Positions 13,118 to 25,100 of a stretch of 64,000 nucleotides of DNA are shown here, piece after piece. The stretch comes from Adineta vaga (lineage: Eukaryota; Rotifera): assembly GCA_021613535.1 (NCBI GenBank), contig CP075496.1, positions 7,502,001 to 7,566,000 of the forward strand, read 5' to 3'. Below the pieces are notes generated by a model. That model worked only from the letters and a program-made list of their open reading frames with translations. It was not told the origin of the DNA and ran no database searches. The stretch's first letter is position 1; the number at the start of each line of letters is the position of its first letter. Position numbers and translations under genes: made by a program.

Positions 13118-13693
13118 TTATACAGAAAATGAAAGAATAATATAATCTACATCTGCATCATTTGAATCGGTACTATCAATTTGAAATCGACATTTTTCTA
13201 TATAAAAATCAATTGCTTTCTGATTCATTTTCTGAACTGTTAATACAATTTTTAACATTTGTGTTTTTCGACAAAGTATCTTCATTTGTTCCATAATCCA
13301 TTGTCCAAGACCTTGTCCTTGATAGTTCATATTTACTTGTAATTCATATAAATATAGAACATGTCGACCGTAATCCATATCAAAACGAAAATGTGCATAA
13401 GCAATGATATGACTTGATGATAAAATAAGTAAATATCGTGATTGATCAGAAAATAATTCTTGATATTTATCATTTCGATTATATCCATCTTTAGATTGTT
13501 CATATAAAGTTTTCATATTCAATTCGAATAGATCCATAATTTGTTGTTGAAAACTATTCGATAGTTGTGAAGCATAAGAGATTTCAAATGTATAATTTAT
13601 TGATGGATTTACATTTGAATTAAGCAGAAAATGATGAAGTTCATTTGCAGAAAGATTCTTGGCTTGATTAACTAATTTTCGATTTTTTTTCAT
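13118..13693 (-). CDS. NAA40: N-alpha-acetyltransferase 40 (NatD)-like GNAT
   Basis: A single exon encodes 191 residues. The GNAT fold is clear: the beta-4 segment AYAHFRFDMDYG, the strand LYLYELQV, the acetyl-CoA loop QGQGLG, and the later segment LKIVLTVQKMNQKAIDFY. The spacing and wording match NAA40, which acetylates the N-terminus of histones H4 and H2A, including the MKTLYEQS helix before the core. Human NAA40 is 237 residues; this copy lacks its long basic N-terminus and Cys/His-rich tail. The ATG at 13693 is preferred over an in-frame TTG at 13720. The gene lies 146 nt downstream of the cold-shock gene on the same strand and could be the third member of a compact unit. Confidence 0.87.
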   Translation of the reverse strand: MKKNRKLVNQAKNLSANELHHFLLNSNVNPSINYTFEISYASQLSNSFQQQIMDLFELNMKTLYEQSKDGYNRNDKYQELFSDQSRYLLILSSSHIIAYAHFRFDMDYGRHVLYLYELQVNMNYQGQGLGQWIMEQMKILCRKTQMLKIVLTVQKMNQKAIDFYIEKCRFQIDSTDSNDADVDYIILSFSV

Positions 13694-13805
13694 ATTCTTT
13701 ATTTTCTTGAAACAAAACAAAAATAAACTAATACATTGTAGATATCCTATAGTATTCCTATTTGTTTTCGTTTGCTTTTATTTCGAAAATTATATCAAAA
13801 CATTC

Positions 13806-13822
13806 ACACACACACACACACA
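13806..13822. repeat. CA microsatellite
   Basis: A short (CA)n run in the gap between the NAA40-like gene and the cold-shock gene. Confidence 0.75.
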
Positions 13823-13839
13823 TGCATGCATAATTGGTT

Positions 13840-15209
13840 TTAAGCTTCATCACGAACAGTTAGTTTCTCAGCCATAATACCTTTACCTCTGGATGTAACA
13901 TTAAATTCTACTGATTGACCTTCTTCTAATGATGTTAAACCGTCAGGTAAATTTTTGACGTGAATAAAAACATCAGGTTCACCATTATCTCGTTGTAAAA
14001 ATCCATAACCTTTTTCAGATAACCATCTAGAACAAAACAAAGATCGATTTGTTAGTTCATGAAGATAGACAAGATTTCAGAAAGAAATACTTTCGAACAG
14101 TGCCGGTGCAACGTTTATCGGAATCAACAGTTTCTCGCTCTTCAACTGGTGAATCATCTTCATTTGAAATAGTTACATCACGTGCTTCTTCGCCTTTATC
14201 GGTTTGTTGAATTGTATATTGAACTATTTGACCCTAGATGAACGAAAAATGCATACATTAATTGTTCATATACGACCCAATCAAAACTTACTTCGCTTAA
14301 TGCACGTAAACCATTTCTGAGACTTCGAGCATGACAAAAGAGATCTGGACCACCATTATTTCGACGAATAAAACCAAATCCTCGTTCATCTGTCCATCTT
14401 TTAACAGAACCTATTTCACGTTTTCCATTTCCACTTGTTTGATTTCGTCTCGAAGAAAAAAAATCATCTGTTGTTTTACCAGTTAGTCCTGAACTGTAGT
14501 CAAATGATTTATCAGCTGCTGCAGAATCACGTCCAAACGAATGTAATTTCGATGATGTCGTACCACCAAAACGATATTCTGATGGTGATGATTGATTTCG
14601 TGAATTACCACCAAAACCAAATCTTGATGAAGTAGAGTTATTGTCGGACGAACCACCGATGAATGATGAACGACTTGTTCCATTGTTAACAATATTAACA
14701 TCCTAATAATAACAAAATATCAAAATCTAATTCAATTGTAGAATCTTTTTTATGTAAAAGAAATGTTTAATACGTAAGGAATTTTAAATTATTGAAATTG
14801 AATATTATTTATTCAATTTTACACAAATGTAACGATTGAACTTACTTTTGCTTCAAGTCCTTTTTCACCTTGTACAGTTGAAAATTCAACTTCTTGTCCT
14901 TCTTCCAATGTTCTGAAACCGGTTGCATTTATACTTTTAAAGCTTTAAAATAAATACATTAGAATAATTCAAATTCAATCGATAATATTCAACATACTGA
15001 ACAAAACAATCAGTTCCATCCTTGTTATTTGATATAAAACCATAACCTTTATCTTTTGAGAATCGTTTAACAATGCCTGTTTCACGATCACTTGAAGTGT
15101 TTTGGGTTGGACTCGATTCCATTGTACTTAATGAACGAAGAAAATGTTGTTGATAATGACGGATTGGACGAACAGATGTGAGAAGACGACCAAATACGTT
15201 CGATAACAT
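13840..15209 (-). CDS. Triple cold-shock-domain protein with mitochondrial-like presequence
   Basis: Five exons (14998-15209, 14846-14942, 14292-14702, 14101-14233, 13840-14036) encode 349 residues. Three cold-shock domains are visible at about 44-106, 198-260 and 280-346. Each has an RNP1-like motif (KGYGFI, RGFGFI, KGYGFL) and an RNP2-like motif (CFVH, LFCH, VFIH). These domains bind single-stranded RNA or DNA. Domains one and two are separated by a disordered Gly/Ser/Arg/Phe-rich linker. The first 29 residues (MLSNVFGRLLTSVRPIRHYQ...) are basic and lack acids, like a mitochondrial targeting peptide; a second Met at 30 could give a cytosolic form. The gene starts 88 nt after the stop of the RNA end-processing gene, with TTTTAG at 15217-15218 just before the ATG. 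Confidence 0.88.
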
Positions 15210-15218
15210 ATCCTATCT

Positions 15219-15297
15219 AAAACAATTTCAATTAGAAATAAACTTCAAAGAGAAAAAGAATGAAATTTATTTTTATTTGAAAAAAAGAAACAAGAAA
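15219..15297 (-). promoter_or_regulatory. Intercistronic segment: poly(A) signals then acceptor
   Basis: Read on the minus strand, this short gap after the TAA at 15298 holds AATAAA-type signals, then a T-rich stretch and TTTTAG (ending at 15217) 8 nt before the ATG of the cold-shock gene. This is the layout seen between genes of trans-spliced operons. A normal terminator followed by an independent short promoter is the alternative, but there is little room for it. Confidence 0.45.
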
Positions 15298-18200
15298 TTA
15301 TTTCTTTAGACGTTCATTATTCCAATCATGTATCGACATTAATTTAAAAGATATCTTCATTGTTTCACTTCGGAATGAACAGACTTTGAATTCATCAAGG
15401 AATTTTGTGAATGTATAGTAAAATTGTCGATGTCGACTGAGCGTTTGTTCGTCAATTTGAAAACCAATTGAATAAAATCTTTCAAGATTCTTTTCTCGTA
15501 TTTCAACTTTAGTATCTGTTTGAACAAATAAATGACATTCATCTTCGCAATCGGTTAAAAAATGTGCTAAACGAGATTTCATATAGCCAACCCATTGATT
15601 TAATTCATTGATCGTTTGACCAGATAATGATAATTGAATAATCGATTGAATTGTTTTCTTTGGAAATTGAGTTGGAAGTTGAAGAATTTCTTTAAGATTA
15701 TCTTCACAATTCGTTGTTTTTTCAAGTATTTGATATGCTTGTTGAAAACCTTGAGTAATCATATCACGAGTAGAATTTATTGTTGAGCGTGCACTGTTTT
15801 GAAAAGGTGGTGATGGACATAGTATACGCATTGAACCACGATTATCCACTGTTGATTGATCATGATAATGAAGTTTTGCAGATAAACAAAGTGATTCATG
15901 TAACCAATTGAAATGAGAATAGAATGTAAAGAATTGTTTAACTAAATTAAAGAATTGTTCAATGGAAAGAGTTGATTGATTTTCTGGTAGATATTGATGA
16001 CAAATATATGCACATAGAATTGCCCAAGAATAACCACCTAGATAACCGTAGACTTGTCCATAAAAACCGATATGTTGAGCCCAAGTACGTATATATGTTA
16101 ATAAATATTGAAAGATAAGTGGAGAACGAACATAAACTATAAGACGTTCGATATCATGCACCTAAAAACATGGAGAAAAAAGATATTGAATGAATAATTT
16201 TTTAAATTAGTTATCTTACGCCGTGTATTGGTTCGTGAAAATTGGAAAGTAAATTTGTTTCATTTAATATAGAAGCTTCTTTAATTTGTACAAATATTTC
16301 TACTCGGATTTGATCAGTAAAGAGAATGGAAAGAATCGGATAGAGTGCTTGAATTCTTCGACAATCAATGATTTCTACATTGAAAATATCTTGTATTGTT
16401 TTTTCCAGTAAAATCAATACACAATTTGTTAATTCAGATGGATCATATCGTAATCGAAGAAATTTTTGATCGAGATTAGTTGGATTATTAATAGATCTAT
16501 GTTCACATAAAACAAATACAATATCCAGATCTTCGCCATTTAAACCCTAAAGATGAAGATATTAAGTGTCTTTCTATAACACAAACTTACAAGACGAAAA
16601 CTTCCATATGGAAGAATTAGACATGTATAACAGTGTAATGTATTTGAATTAAACATTTCTTCGAAACAAATTGATAATCGATGTAATTTCTCATGCTTCA
16701 ATTCATAGGATTGTTCGCTTTCATAAAGCTTCATTTGATGAAAAAATCTTTTCAATTCAGAATCAATACCAAACAATTGTTTGAAATTAATCGGTTCAAG
16801 TATTGGACCTAATGGTAATTGATGAGTTACATGGAATGATGATGTATGATTTTGAATTGACTGTTCTATGATAGAAATATATTGCACAGGAAATCGAATT
16901 GAATTGTTTAAAGCTAAAGAAAATGAAGTTAGACATAACTGTAAACTTTGTTATGACTTACATAGTGTTGATTTGACTTGATTTAATCGTTTATTTGTAT
17001 CAAATTGTGCAATTCTTATATGTGGATTGTATATGATTGTGTTGTTTGATAAACATTGTGAGAAGAGTTGTTGAATTTGTTCATATAATTCCTTAGTAGA
17101 TTGTGTTGATGATGAATTTAGTTTTAAGAAAATCGTTCGATCTTCTGTTGATGAATCGATTTCATCGATAACAATTTCAAATGATTTATATTGAGCAAAA
17201 AGTAATCGTAAAGGTAAAAGAATATTGTCTTCATCATCTTCATTATTAATTAAATCAAAAAATGGCGAAAATAACTTAAGATGTAATGGCCATTGATCCA
17301 ATGATAAATCATGTTGTTCACGAAATGTTTCAATAACGGAATCCATTTTTTCCGGAGGTAAAATTGCAAGCATTGATCGTTGATTCATTGATCGTGTTCG
17401 AAAGTTGATTATCAACTGTAATCCGAAATGATCAGATTGATGAATACGTTTATGATTTTGAGAATCGATCGAAATAGTTTCAAGGCCAACCATATTGAGA
17501 TGTTCAATTGAATATGAAAGATTATGCAATGTATGAAGTAAATATCGATCAAGACGAAGACTCTCTTTTGATTTTGATGTTATTTGAGCACAAGAATTAC
17601 GTGTTGGATCAAATGTATAACCCGAATTCTAAAATAAAATTTGTTTGTTTTCAAAAATAAATCGGTAAGAAAATGAAAAGAGAATTTTACCTCGTCAATA
17701 TCATAAATATCTTTCCATAAATCATGTATTTGATATTGATATTTTTGAAGTAGATATTGTTCTTTGGAATGATGATCACCAAAATTCAAATCTCCAATTA
17801 ACATATAATTTTGTGTATTCATTGTTTTAAGAAAATATTCTAATACTTGACAACGTTTTTCTATCGCATCATATGAACAATCACTATGTAAATGAAGATT
17901 AACGAGATCTATTGTTATATTTGAATTTAATCCAAATCTTGCAATGATATATTCTTTCGTATATTTTCGTTTTCCATTCGATACATTGTCCAATAATTGA
18001 AGTGAAGAAATCGTAAATGCTCGTGCTCGAAAACTTTTTGTTAATATCAATTGTCCATAGGCTTGTTTTTGTTTACAATCAAGAATATTTCCCATAATAA
18101 TAATATAATAATTATTTTCTTGTAACCATAGTTCATTCATAAGAAGATTAAGAAAATCTAAAGTTACTTCTTGTAAACAAATAATATCTGGTAAGAATGA

Positions 18201-19256
18201 TTTTAATGTTTTCAATATTTCTGGATATCGAAGATTTGTATAGATTGATTCGGAATGAAAATAATTGAAAAGAATATTCCAGGTTATAATTCGACACCGC
18301 TTTGGAATACACATATTATCTGGAGATGGAATGCTAAAATTATCAGATGCTATGTTCACATGTACACATAAATTCCATTGATGAGTTGATCGATCATATT
18401 CATACATTCCTTCGATTAGATTCACAGGTTCTTGCTCAACATCGACTAAAAGTGCTATTTATAAATGTTTATCAATATTCGACATTTACTTGTTCTAAAT
18501 GCAAACTTCTCTCACTTACTCGGAGTATTTTCAAGATGAATTTCACTTCCAGTTAAAATATCCACTTTCTTTATTCGATCCCAAACGACTTGTCCATCGA
18601 TTTTATAATACCGAATTCGATGCATTGGAATACCATACTAATCAATCGAAATATTGTACATAAAGAAACTGTTTTTTTTTCTATATTCTTACTTCATCTT
18701 GATGAACTTTTTTAAATTCATTGAATATTATTTCATGAATACCAGTGAAACGATCTTCGTAACCAATGATGACTTTCGAACGATCGATTGTTGGATCATG
18801 TGCTAGGCGATTAAATATTAAATCAGCTCCACGAAATTTTTCTATGGGAGTTGAGGCATTTTCTCTTGATATTGCTATCGATGAAAATGATTGTGATTCA
18901 GAAGATTTTGATTTTGAGAGTTGTGAAAGATATTCCTGCATGGATTGAACAATTGAATAGAGAGAAGTATTAGAATTGGATTGTTGAATAAGTTTTTGAA
19001 AATAATCTTGAGTTTGGGTCCATTGTTCATTTGTCAATGAATCTTTATTTATTATTTTTAAATCATGAATATCATTGATTGTAAGAGATGATTCTGTCGA
19101 TAAAGTTAATGAATCAATAAAACATGTGATATAAATATTATATTCGAGTTTGAGACAAATTTGATCGAAATCTCCAGCTGATCGAATCTGAAGATCGTCA
19201 TCGAATTGAAGTATCGAACGAAGTAAAGTGAATTGGTCGGTACCAGTTTTTGACAT
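15298..19256 (-). CDS. Four-module RNA end-processing protein (MJ1316-EEP-2H-poly(A) polymerase-like)
   Basis: Seven exons (18693-19256, 18520-18637, 17691-18445, 16962-17628, 16591-16913, 16220-16546, 15298-16161) give 1205 residues, exactly in frame. Modules in order: a helical N-terminus; an MJ1316/DUF504 domain (about 140-216; FRGADLIFNRLAHD, GYEDRF, IPMHRIRYYK, VVWDR); an EEP-type phosphodiesterase (about 278-550) with TWN 282-284, QE 319-320, GDLN 445-448, RLDRYLL and SDH 544-546, so all key residues are kept; a 2H phosphoesterase-like domain (about 565-700) with His595 and His682, but HLKL and HIRI replace the usual H-x-T/S; and a poly(A)-polymerase-type nucleotidyltransferase with GS 805-806, Asp815 and Asp817, a Glu at 892 where the third Asp is expected, then the PAP central helical domain (LGGYSWAILCAYIC) and an RNA-binding-like tail. 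MJ1316 is linked to RNA 2',3'-cyclic ends, so RNA repair or tailing is inferred. Confidence 0.87.
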
Positions 19257-20157
19257 TATAGAAATTGATGAATTCTATCCAATAACGTTGGAATAATTGA
19301 TATGCATACGAATGACTAAAAAATTCGTCTTTCATTTGTTAGTTTTATTTCAAAAAAATGAACCGTAATAAATTGTATTTATGAGAGAAAGTACTTTCAA
19401 ATATATAGCATAGCAGTAACAAGAAACCAATCTCTATAAAAACTCTCTAGTGGATGATTCATAGAGGATGCTTTAACTAGAATTGAAACGAAATACTATC
19501 ACTCTTAGAAAGCAAAAAAATGAAGCACATTTCCTTGAATTTTTATTTGAAAAGAAAAAAACAACGAGAAAACATTTTTTTAAATATTTTTATTTTCATT
19601 CACGAGAGATGTCGCTCGATGATGATTGATTATTGCAAATTCATATACAATTAGATATTATAATATACTATGTTGAAGTTTCGAAGTCTTTCGTCTAGAA
19701 TTTGATATTTCAAATAAATTTTAATGATTTCCTTCAGCACACCGGTGTTCTTTTACTCCCATGGATAAGATGTTATGTTCAAGAATTTTTCGTTAGTTCA
19801 TCTATTGATTATAAGAAGACATCCATTACAAGGGCAGTGAGACTGTTTCATTTCTTTTTATATCGAAGCGACTTATTGTAATTCTTTTTTAATTAAATTC
19901 TATACGCATGAAAGACGTGATGTTACTTCAAGTTTTGATGTGGTGTTTTTAATAAAATTTATTTCTATTAAACTACATATGAGTACACAATTAACATCTA
20001 TCTCAATATACTAAAATAAAAATTCTTTGACTTTTTTCTCTATTTTTTGTATGAAAAATATATAAGCTGCTGGCATAAGGCTGCGGAAGACGCTATTTAC
20101 AGCTATGCTAGACGTAGATAGATAAATAAATAAATATATATATATATATGATTGGTT
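19257..20157. other. Intergenic gap
   Basis: No gene seen. The region is AT-rich with short poly-T/poly-A runs and a TA repeat near 20134-20150 just beyond the 3' end of the carbonic anhydrase gene. It should contain the promoter of the RNA end-processing gene (start 19256) and the 3' UTR of the carbonic anhydrase gene. Confidence 0.5.
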
Positions 20158-22113
20158 TTAATTGAATGAGCGATAGACAACACGACCATTCAATGGCATT
20201 GTAGGTCGAAAATTTTGATGATTATATCCATTTTTTGAATGATCACCTCTACAAGTATGTTTCAAATGCCGTAATTGTTCAAACTATAGAATACATTTAT
20301 TATCATGATTTGAATATTTATCAAAATATTTACTTGACGCCGAGAGAGACCTGTTTTTTCACGAAAAACCATCCAACGTACACTTTCAGCACACATTGGT
20401 GTTGTTAAAGAACCATCATATGTATAATAGCTTTGCATATCCTCTAAAATATAATAAAAATTTCAAAACAAAATATTCATATATAATTTTATCTAATGAA
20501 TTATACTTGGTAGTAAACTTTTTAATGAAACTGTTCCAAAATCTAAATCAATTTTTTCACCTCTGTGAGTGATTTTTGGAAATAAATCCAATAATCTACC
20601 AAGTTTTTGATTATCAGATGAAGCAATCTAAACATCATATGTTTTGCTTTTTTTAAACATTATTTCATTTTTTATTTGTTCCTACTTTTATCAATACAGC
20701 AAATACCATTAAACCGTCAAATTTTTCAGAGGCTGCTGCAGCTTGTGGTGTACTATATCTACTTGTATTCCATGTTACAATATGTAACTAAAAACTCATA
20801 ATGTTTTGAATTTCAGTAATAAAAGACAAAAGAATCGCTACATACTTCACCAGGTAAACGAATACCATCAACAACATGTTCAGCACCTTCGAGATCATTT
20901 GAGCCCCAATGTATGTGAAATTGAAGAAATCGATATTCATCAAGTACAGGTCCACCAGTAATCGCTATTGAAAGAAAACGTAGATTAATTTACCTGAATA
21001 ATGAAAGATATAAGAGAAAAATATACTTACAACTGTAACCTTTACCAGCTACTTGAAAGCAAAATCCAATATTTTCAAGTGTTTGACAACAATCTTCATC
21101 TGCATCGAATACTAATGGTTGTTGAGCAAGTTGCGCATCATATTCACATTGATCTGTATAGATTCGAATTGGTGATTGAAATTTTTTACAAGCTATTTCA
21201 GGAAATAATTGATTCCACATATTTGGACCTATAAAAATCGATACAAGTCTTGCAAAACAATCCATTGAGAAGATAAAACTTTACAATGTATAAATTTCAT
21301 TTACAGTCAAATGAGAGTTACTCTTGACAACAGTCATTACAATTCTCTATTGATGTTTAATCATGCTTATTATATAAAGGTATAAATCGAAAGAAGGAGG
21401 AATCCGGAAAAACATGACAATATTAAAATTTCTTTTAATGAGTTTTTTCATAATCCTATTTATCGATGATGATGGTTAAAGAGTGTGTAGAAAATTCAAG
21501 ATTATTTTTTGAAAAAAGTGATTTTATGAACGAGAAAAACAGTTGAATAATTGAGGTGCAAAGAGAAATCTTAATATTCGAAAATAAAAGTATGAATTCA
21601 GGATGTTATCATTTGATTTTTCTTTTCATAATATTAATTAATTTTTCTTTTAATAACTTCATTCAAGATGACCTTGTTTTGATAAACAACTTAATTGAAA
21701 AATTATGAAGGAAATCACTTTTTTCTTACCGTGAGTTACTGAATAATCCCATTTCATTGGTTGTATTGTACTTGGTTTGTCTTCGATAATAGGATTCTTG
21801 TCTTGTTCACCATATCGATATGTTACTTTTGGAGATCGAGCTGGTGATGAAAGAGGATTTTCTTTCTTTTTGTATTGTTCTATTGCTTGAGTGGATCGAC
21901 GAATTTGTATTTCAAGATCACCCATTTCGATTAATATTGATGTTAAAAGAAGTGATTGAGGTTGATTCTGTATAATTTTCAGTATTAATAAAATTCAGAG
22001 AAACTTTTCTGGAAACTTACGATTGGTGCTTGTTTTAAATTAATTGCAACTCGATCATTTCCACTTCCGACTACTATCGATTGTGCATCATCGTCGACCA
22101 TCGCTGTTGCCAT
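20158..22113 (-). CDS. Alpha-carbonic anhydrase with N-terminal extension
   Basis: Eight exons (22021-22113, 21730-21967, 21031-21228, 20846-20964, 20686-20787, 20507-20627, 20334-20443, 20158-20283) encode 368 residues. The alpha-CA domain starts at WDYSVTHGPNMW (about residue 103). Zinc ligands are present in FHIHWGS and LHIVTWN, and the active-site segment GSLTTPMCAESVRW is intact, so it should hydrate CO2. The extra first 100 residues have an amphipathic helix (LLLTSILIEMGDLEIQIRRS) and a Ser/Pro/Lys segment; there is no signal peptide, so the enzyme is probably cytosolic. The extension resembles nothing I can name and could be a regulatory or coiled-coil add-on. The intron before the CA domain (21229-21729) is long. 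ACATAG lies just upstream of the ATG (22119-22120). Confidence 0.92.
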
Positions 22114-25100
22114 AAGCCCTATGTTTTCAAATAAAAGAATCAATAAATTCAAGTTGAAGATAATCTTTGTTCTTTTGTTTCTATATTATTGAATGGAACT
22201 GTAGTTATATAGTGTCACAAAAAAATCAGAGAGAGAGAGAGAGAATAAGATTTAGTTCTTATTGGCATTTTTCGCTTATTGTTACTAAGATTTTTCTTGT
22301 GTGATCATTAGGATGCGCGTGCATACCTTTACAATCCCTAAAATAATGGAAGTAAACAACGGCGAGAGCGTGAGAGTAAGAAAGAAAGAAAGATAGAAAA
22401 CATCGTAACATGCAGACTTCCTCTCCTCTCATGCGCACTATTGATCAGATAATTATTTTGCTGAAACGATAAGAGAAAGAGTAGTTCAGTATCAAGTAGT
22501 TACTGTTACCTTATGCATAAACCAAATCAAGCGTCATGAAGATTTGTTATAGTATGTTTTTTGAAATAAAAAAGACATCAAAAATGTTTGTACCTTTTTT
22601 TTCTTGATATTTTGGATAAAATAGAGTAATAAAATTAAAGAGCAAAACTATTTTCTTCTCGATGCATATGTCAAACATGCGAGAGATTATTTGAGATCTG
22701 TTTTTTATCAAAAATATCTTATAAAAAATTCAATAAAAGAATATTGAATTGAAAACTAGATTAAAAAGAATATTTGATATAATAGTTAAAATAAATAATA
22801 AATTGATAACGACTCTGATTACTCAAAATAATAGGATCCCTGTATCACCCGATGAAGAAAATTCTCTGGGATGGAAGAGAAAAAATAACACGGAAGTTGA
22901 TCGAAGGAAATTCCAAAGAATTGCAATTCTTATTTAATCATCTCTTCTTTTTTTGTCTGATGTCATGATTGTTTTGACAAAGTGATACTAAAAAAGAATC
23001 GATTCTAAATTTTGACACTGATGGTCCTTGTGATTAATAAGTGAGCAACATTTCCTTCTGCTCTATGAACCAAAGTAGAATATAAATTTTAAGCTGTCGT
23101 TTTCAACTAATGGGAACAATCTGACACTGAGTATATTTATAATGTGTAATCTGATCTATACATATCAAGCGAATAAAGATTGCTCAATTGACACGATCAA
23201 AATCTATGTACCTATACTGTTTTCGTGACTATAACTCTTCGTGTGGAATGAACTGTCGTCCTGTATGCCTTGAAAATATTGTTCCTGTAGCGAAGCAATG
23301 AGACATGATGTATTATTTTCTCCTCACAAAATGGAGATAAAGAAAAGACGTTTTACTGCTTCGATTAATTCACAAATTACAGGAAATAGTTTCAATCAAC
23401 TATTGAAAGGCTATATATTGAAACTACTCAATAACAAACTCTGTTTTCAAGGAAATATAGCATCAATGATCAAATACAAACTGGTAATATTTCACCCTAT
23501 TTTTACTTTTCCATCACGATTCTTTTCTTTTATTCTATGGAACTTTAATAATTTTATCTATCTTGGAAAAAAATATGCATAATTTGTTGTAACATAAATT
23601 CTTTTGAATTCAATTGAAAACTATCAATATTCACTGAATTACAAGAAACAACGATGTTTTTAGTCCAATTTATCCTTTTACTTGTCCATTCAACAATGTA
23701 TTAACGGATTGTATGATGTTGTTTGCCAACGAACTGTTTACTACACATTGAAGAAATCTATTTTACATAGGTATGAGTTCGTCTAAAAGATAAGTATACT
23801 ACGGTAACGTCGATCAACCTTTTATTCCTTTAATGCTTCGATGGACTATTTTTATCGTTGATAAACTTAATGTTATGAATATTTTTTGCATCTGACATTT
23901 CAAAATTGATTAGCAAAGGGTAGAATAATCTTACAAACGAACTATCATCACATAACAATTCACTCCACATGTTTAGAATTGATTACTTTTTATTAAATCG
24001 AGTACTATATGAACTTATTCAATCTTTTGTTATTTAATCACGAATCATTAGCTTATCATCTGTCCGAATCGCGATATGTGTAACAAAAACTATGCTGTAA
24101 ATACTTTGATATATATATATATATATGACATTTTTGTGAATAAAATATGCTATCTTTTGTTCTATATTAAATTCCTCACGCTTTTCTAGTCAGATTACAT
24201 TACCCTTGGAAGAAAAACCAGAAATTATTGTGAGATGAAAATGTTGATTAGAGATTTACATTTCCGAGAAAGGAACATAAGTTTTTAAGAGATTTTCTAT
24301 GGTCCTGTTGGTTAAATATTGGTTAGAAAACTATTAATCATACATAAATACAAGTAAATCGTTCTAATAGGTAACGAATATTTAAAAATTTTATGTTTTT
24401 GTTTCTAACTTACATGGAAGTATTTCTCAGGTGTTAAAAACACTTTTTTTTTATAAACGCATTCCTTCAGATAGACAATCACATCGAATGACAATAAAAT
24501 GCCTTTTATTCACACTTGGCTCGTTTAATTTAGGTTGCGATATAAATAAAATTATTTTCTATTCCTCTTTTCCGATTAGATTGAAAAAAGATCAAATACT
24601 AACCATCTAATCCAATGTGAATATTGAGACATTCGACATAAGATTGCTGCCAATGGGCGTTGTTGTCGTTATCGATAAGAATTGTTCTGATGGAACTCGA
24701 TAGACTGGTCGACCTACTAAATAAGATTATTATGATTATGATTATTATTGTTGTTGTATTTATTCGTGATGCGATCGATTCGACACAGCGTTTAATAAAT
24801 TAAGTATAGATTCATCTATAAATAAAAATATACATATATGTATCATTCTGTATCATATATCTTTCACCTACGTAGTAATCAATTTAAAGGGTTTTCGATC
24901 TAACAGATTTTTAATATATTTCCTCGTTTTTATTAGATTTTGTCTTTTCTTACATTCTAACTTCTTTTATATTCATCATAGAATTAGATTTTTCCGTATT
25001 GAATTGTTTGCTAATAATATTTACATTGCTTTGGTAGTAGAAAAAAGAAATCGTTTATAATAAAAATGATATTAATGTATACGAAAAACAAGAAAATATC

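Noticed and set aside
23298-23582. Plus-strand ORF of 94 codons
   Set aside because: No domain, no splice partners, AT-biased composition in a gene-poor gap.
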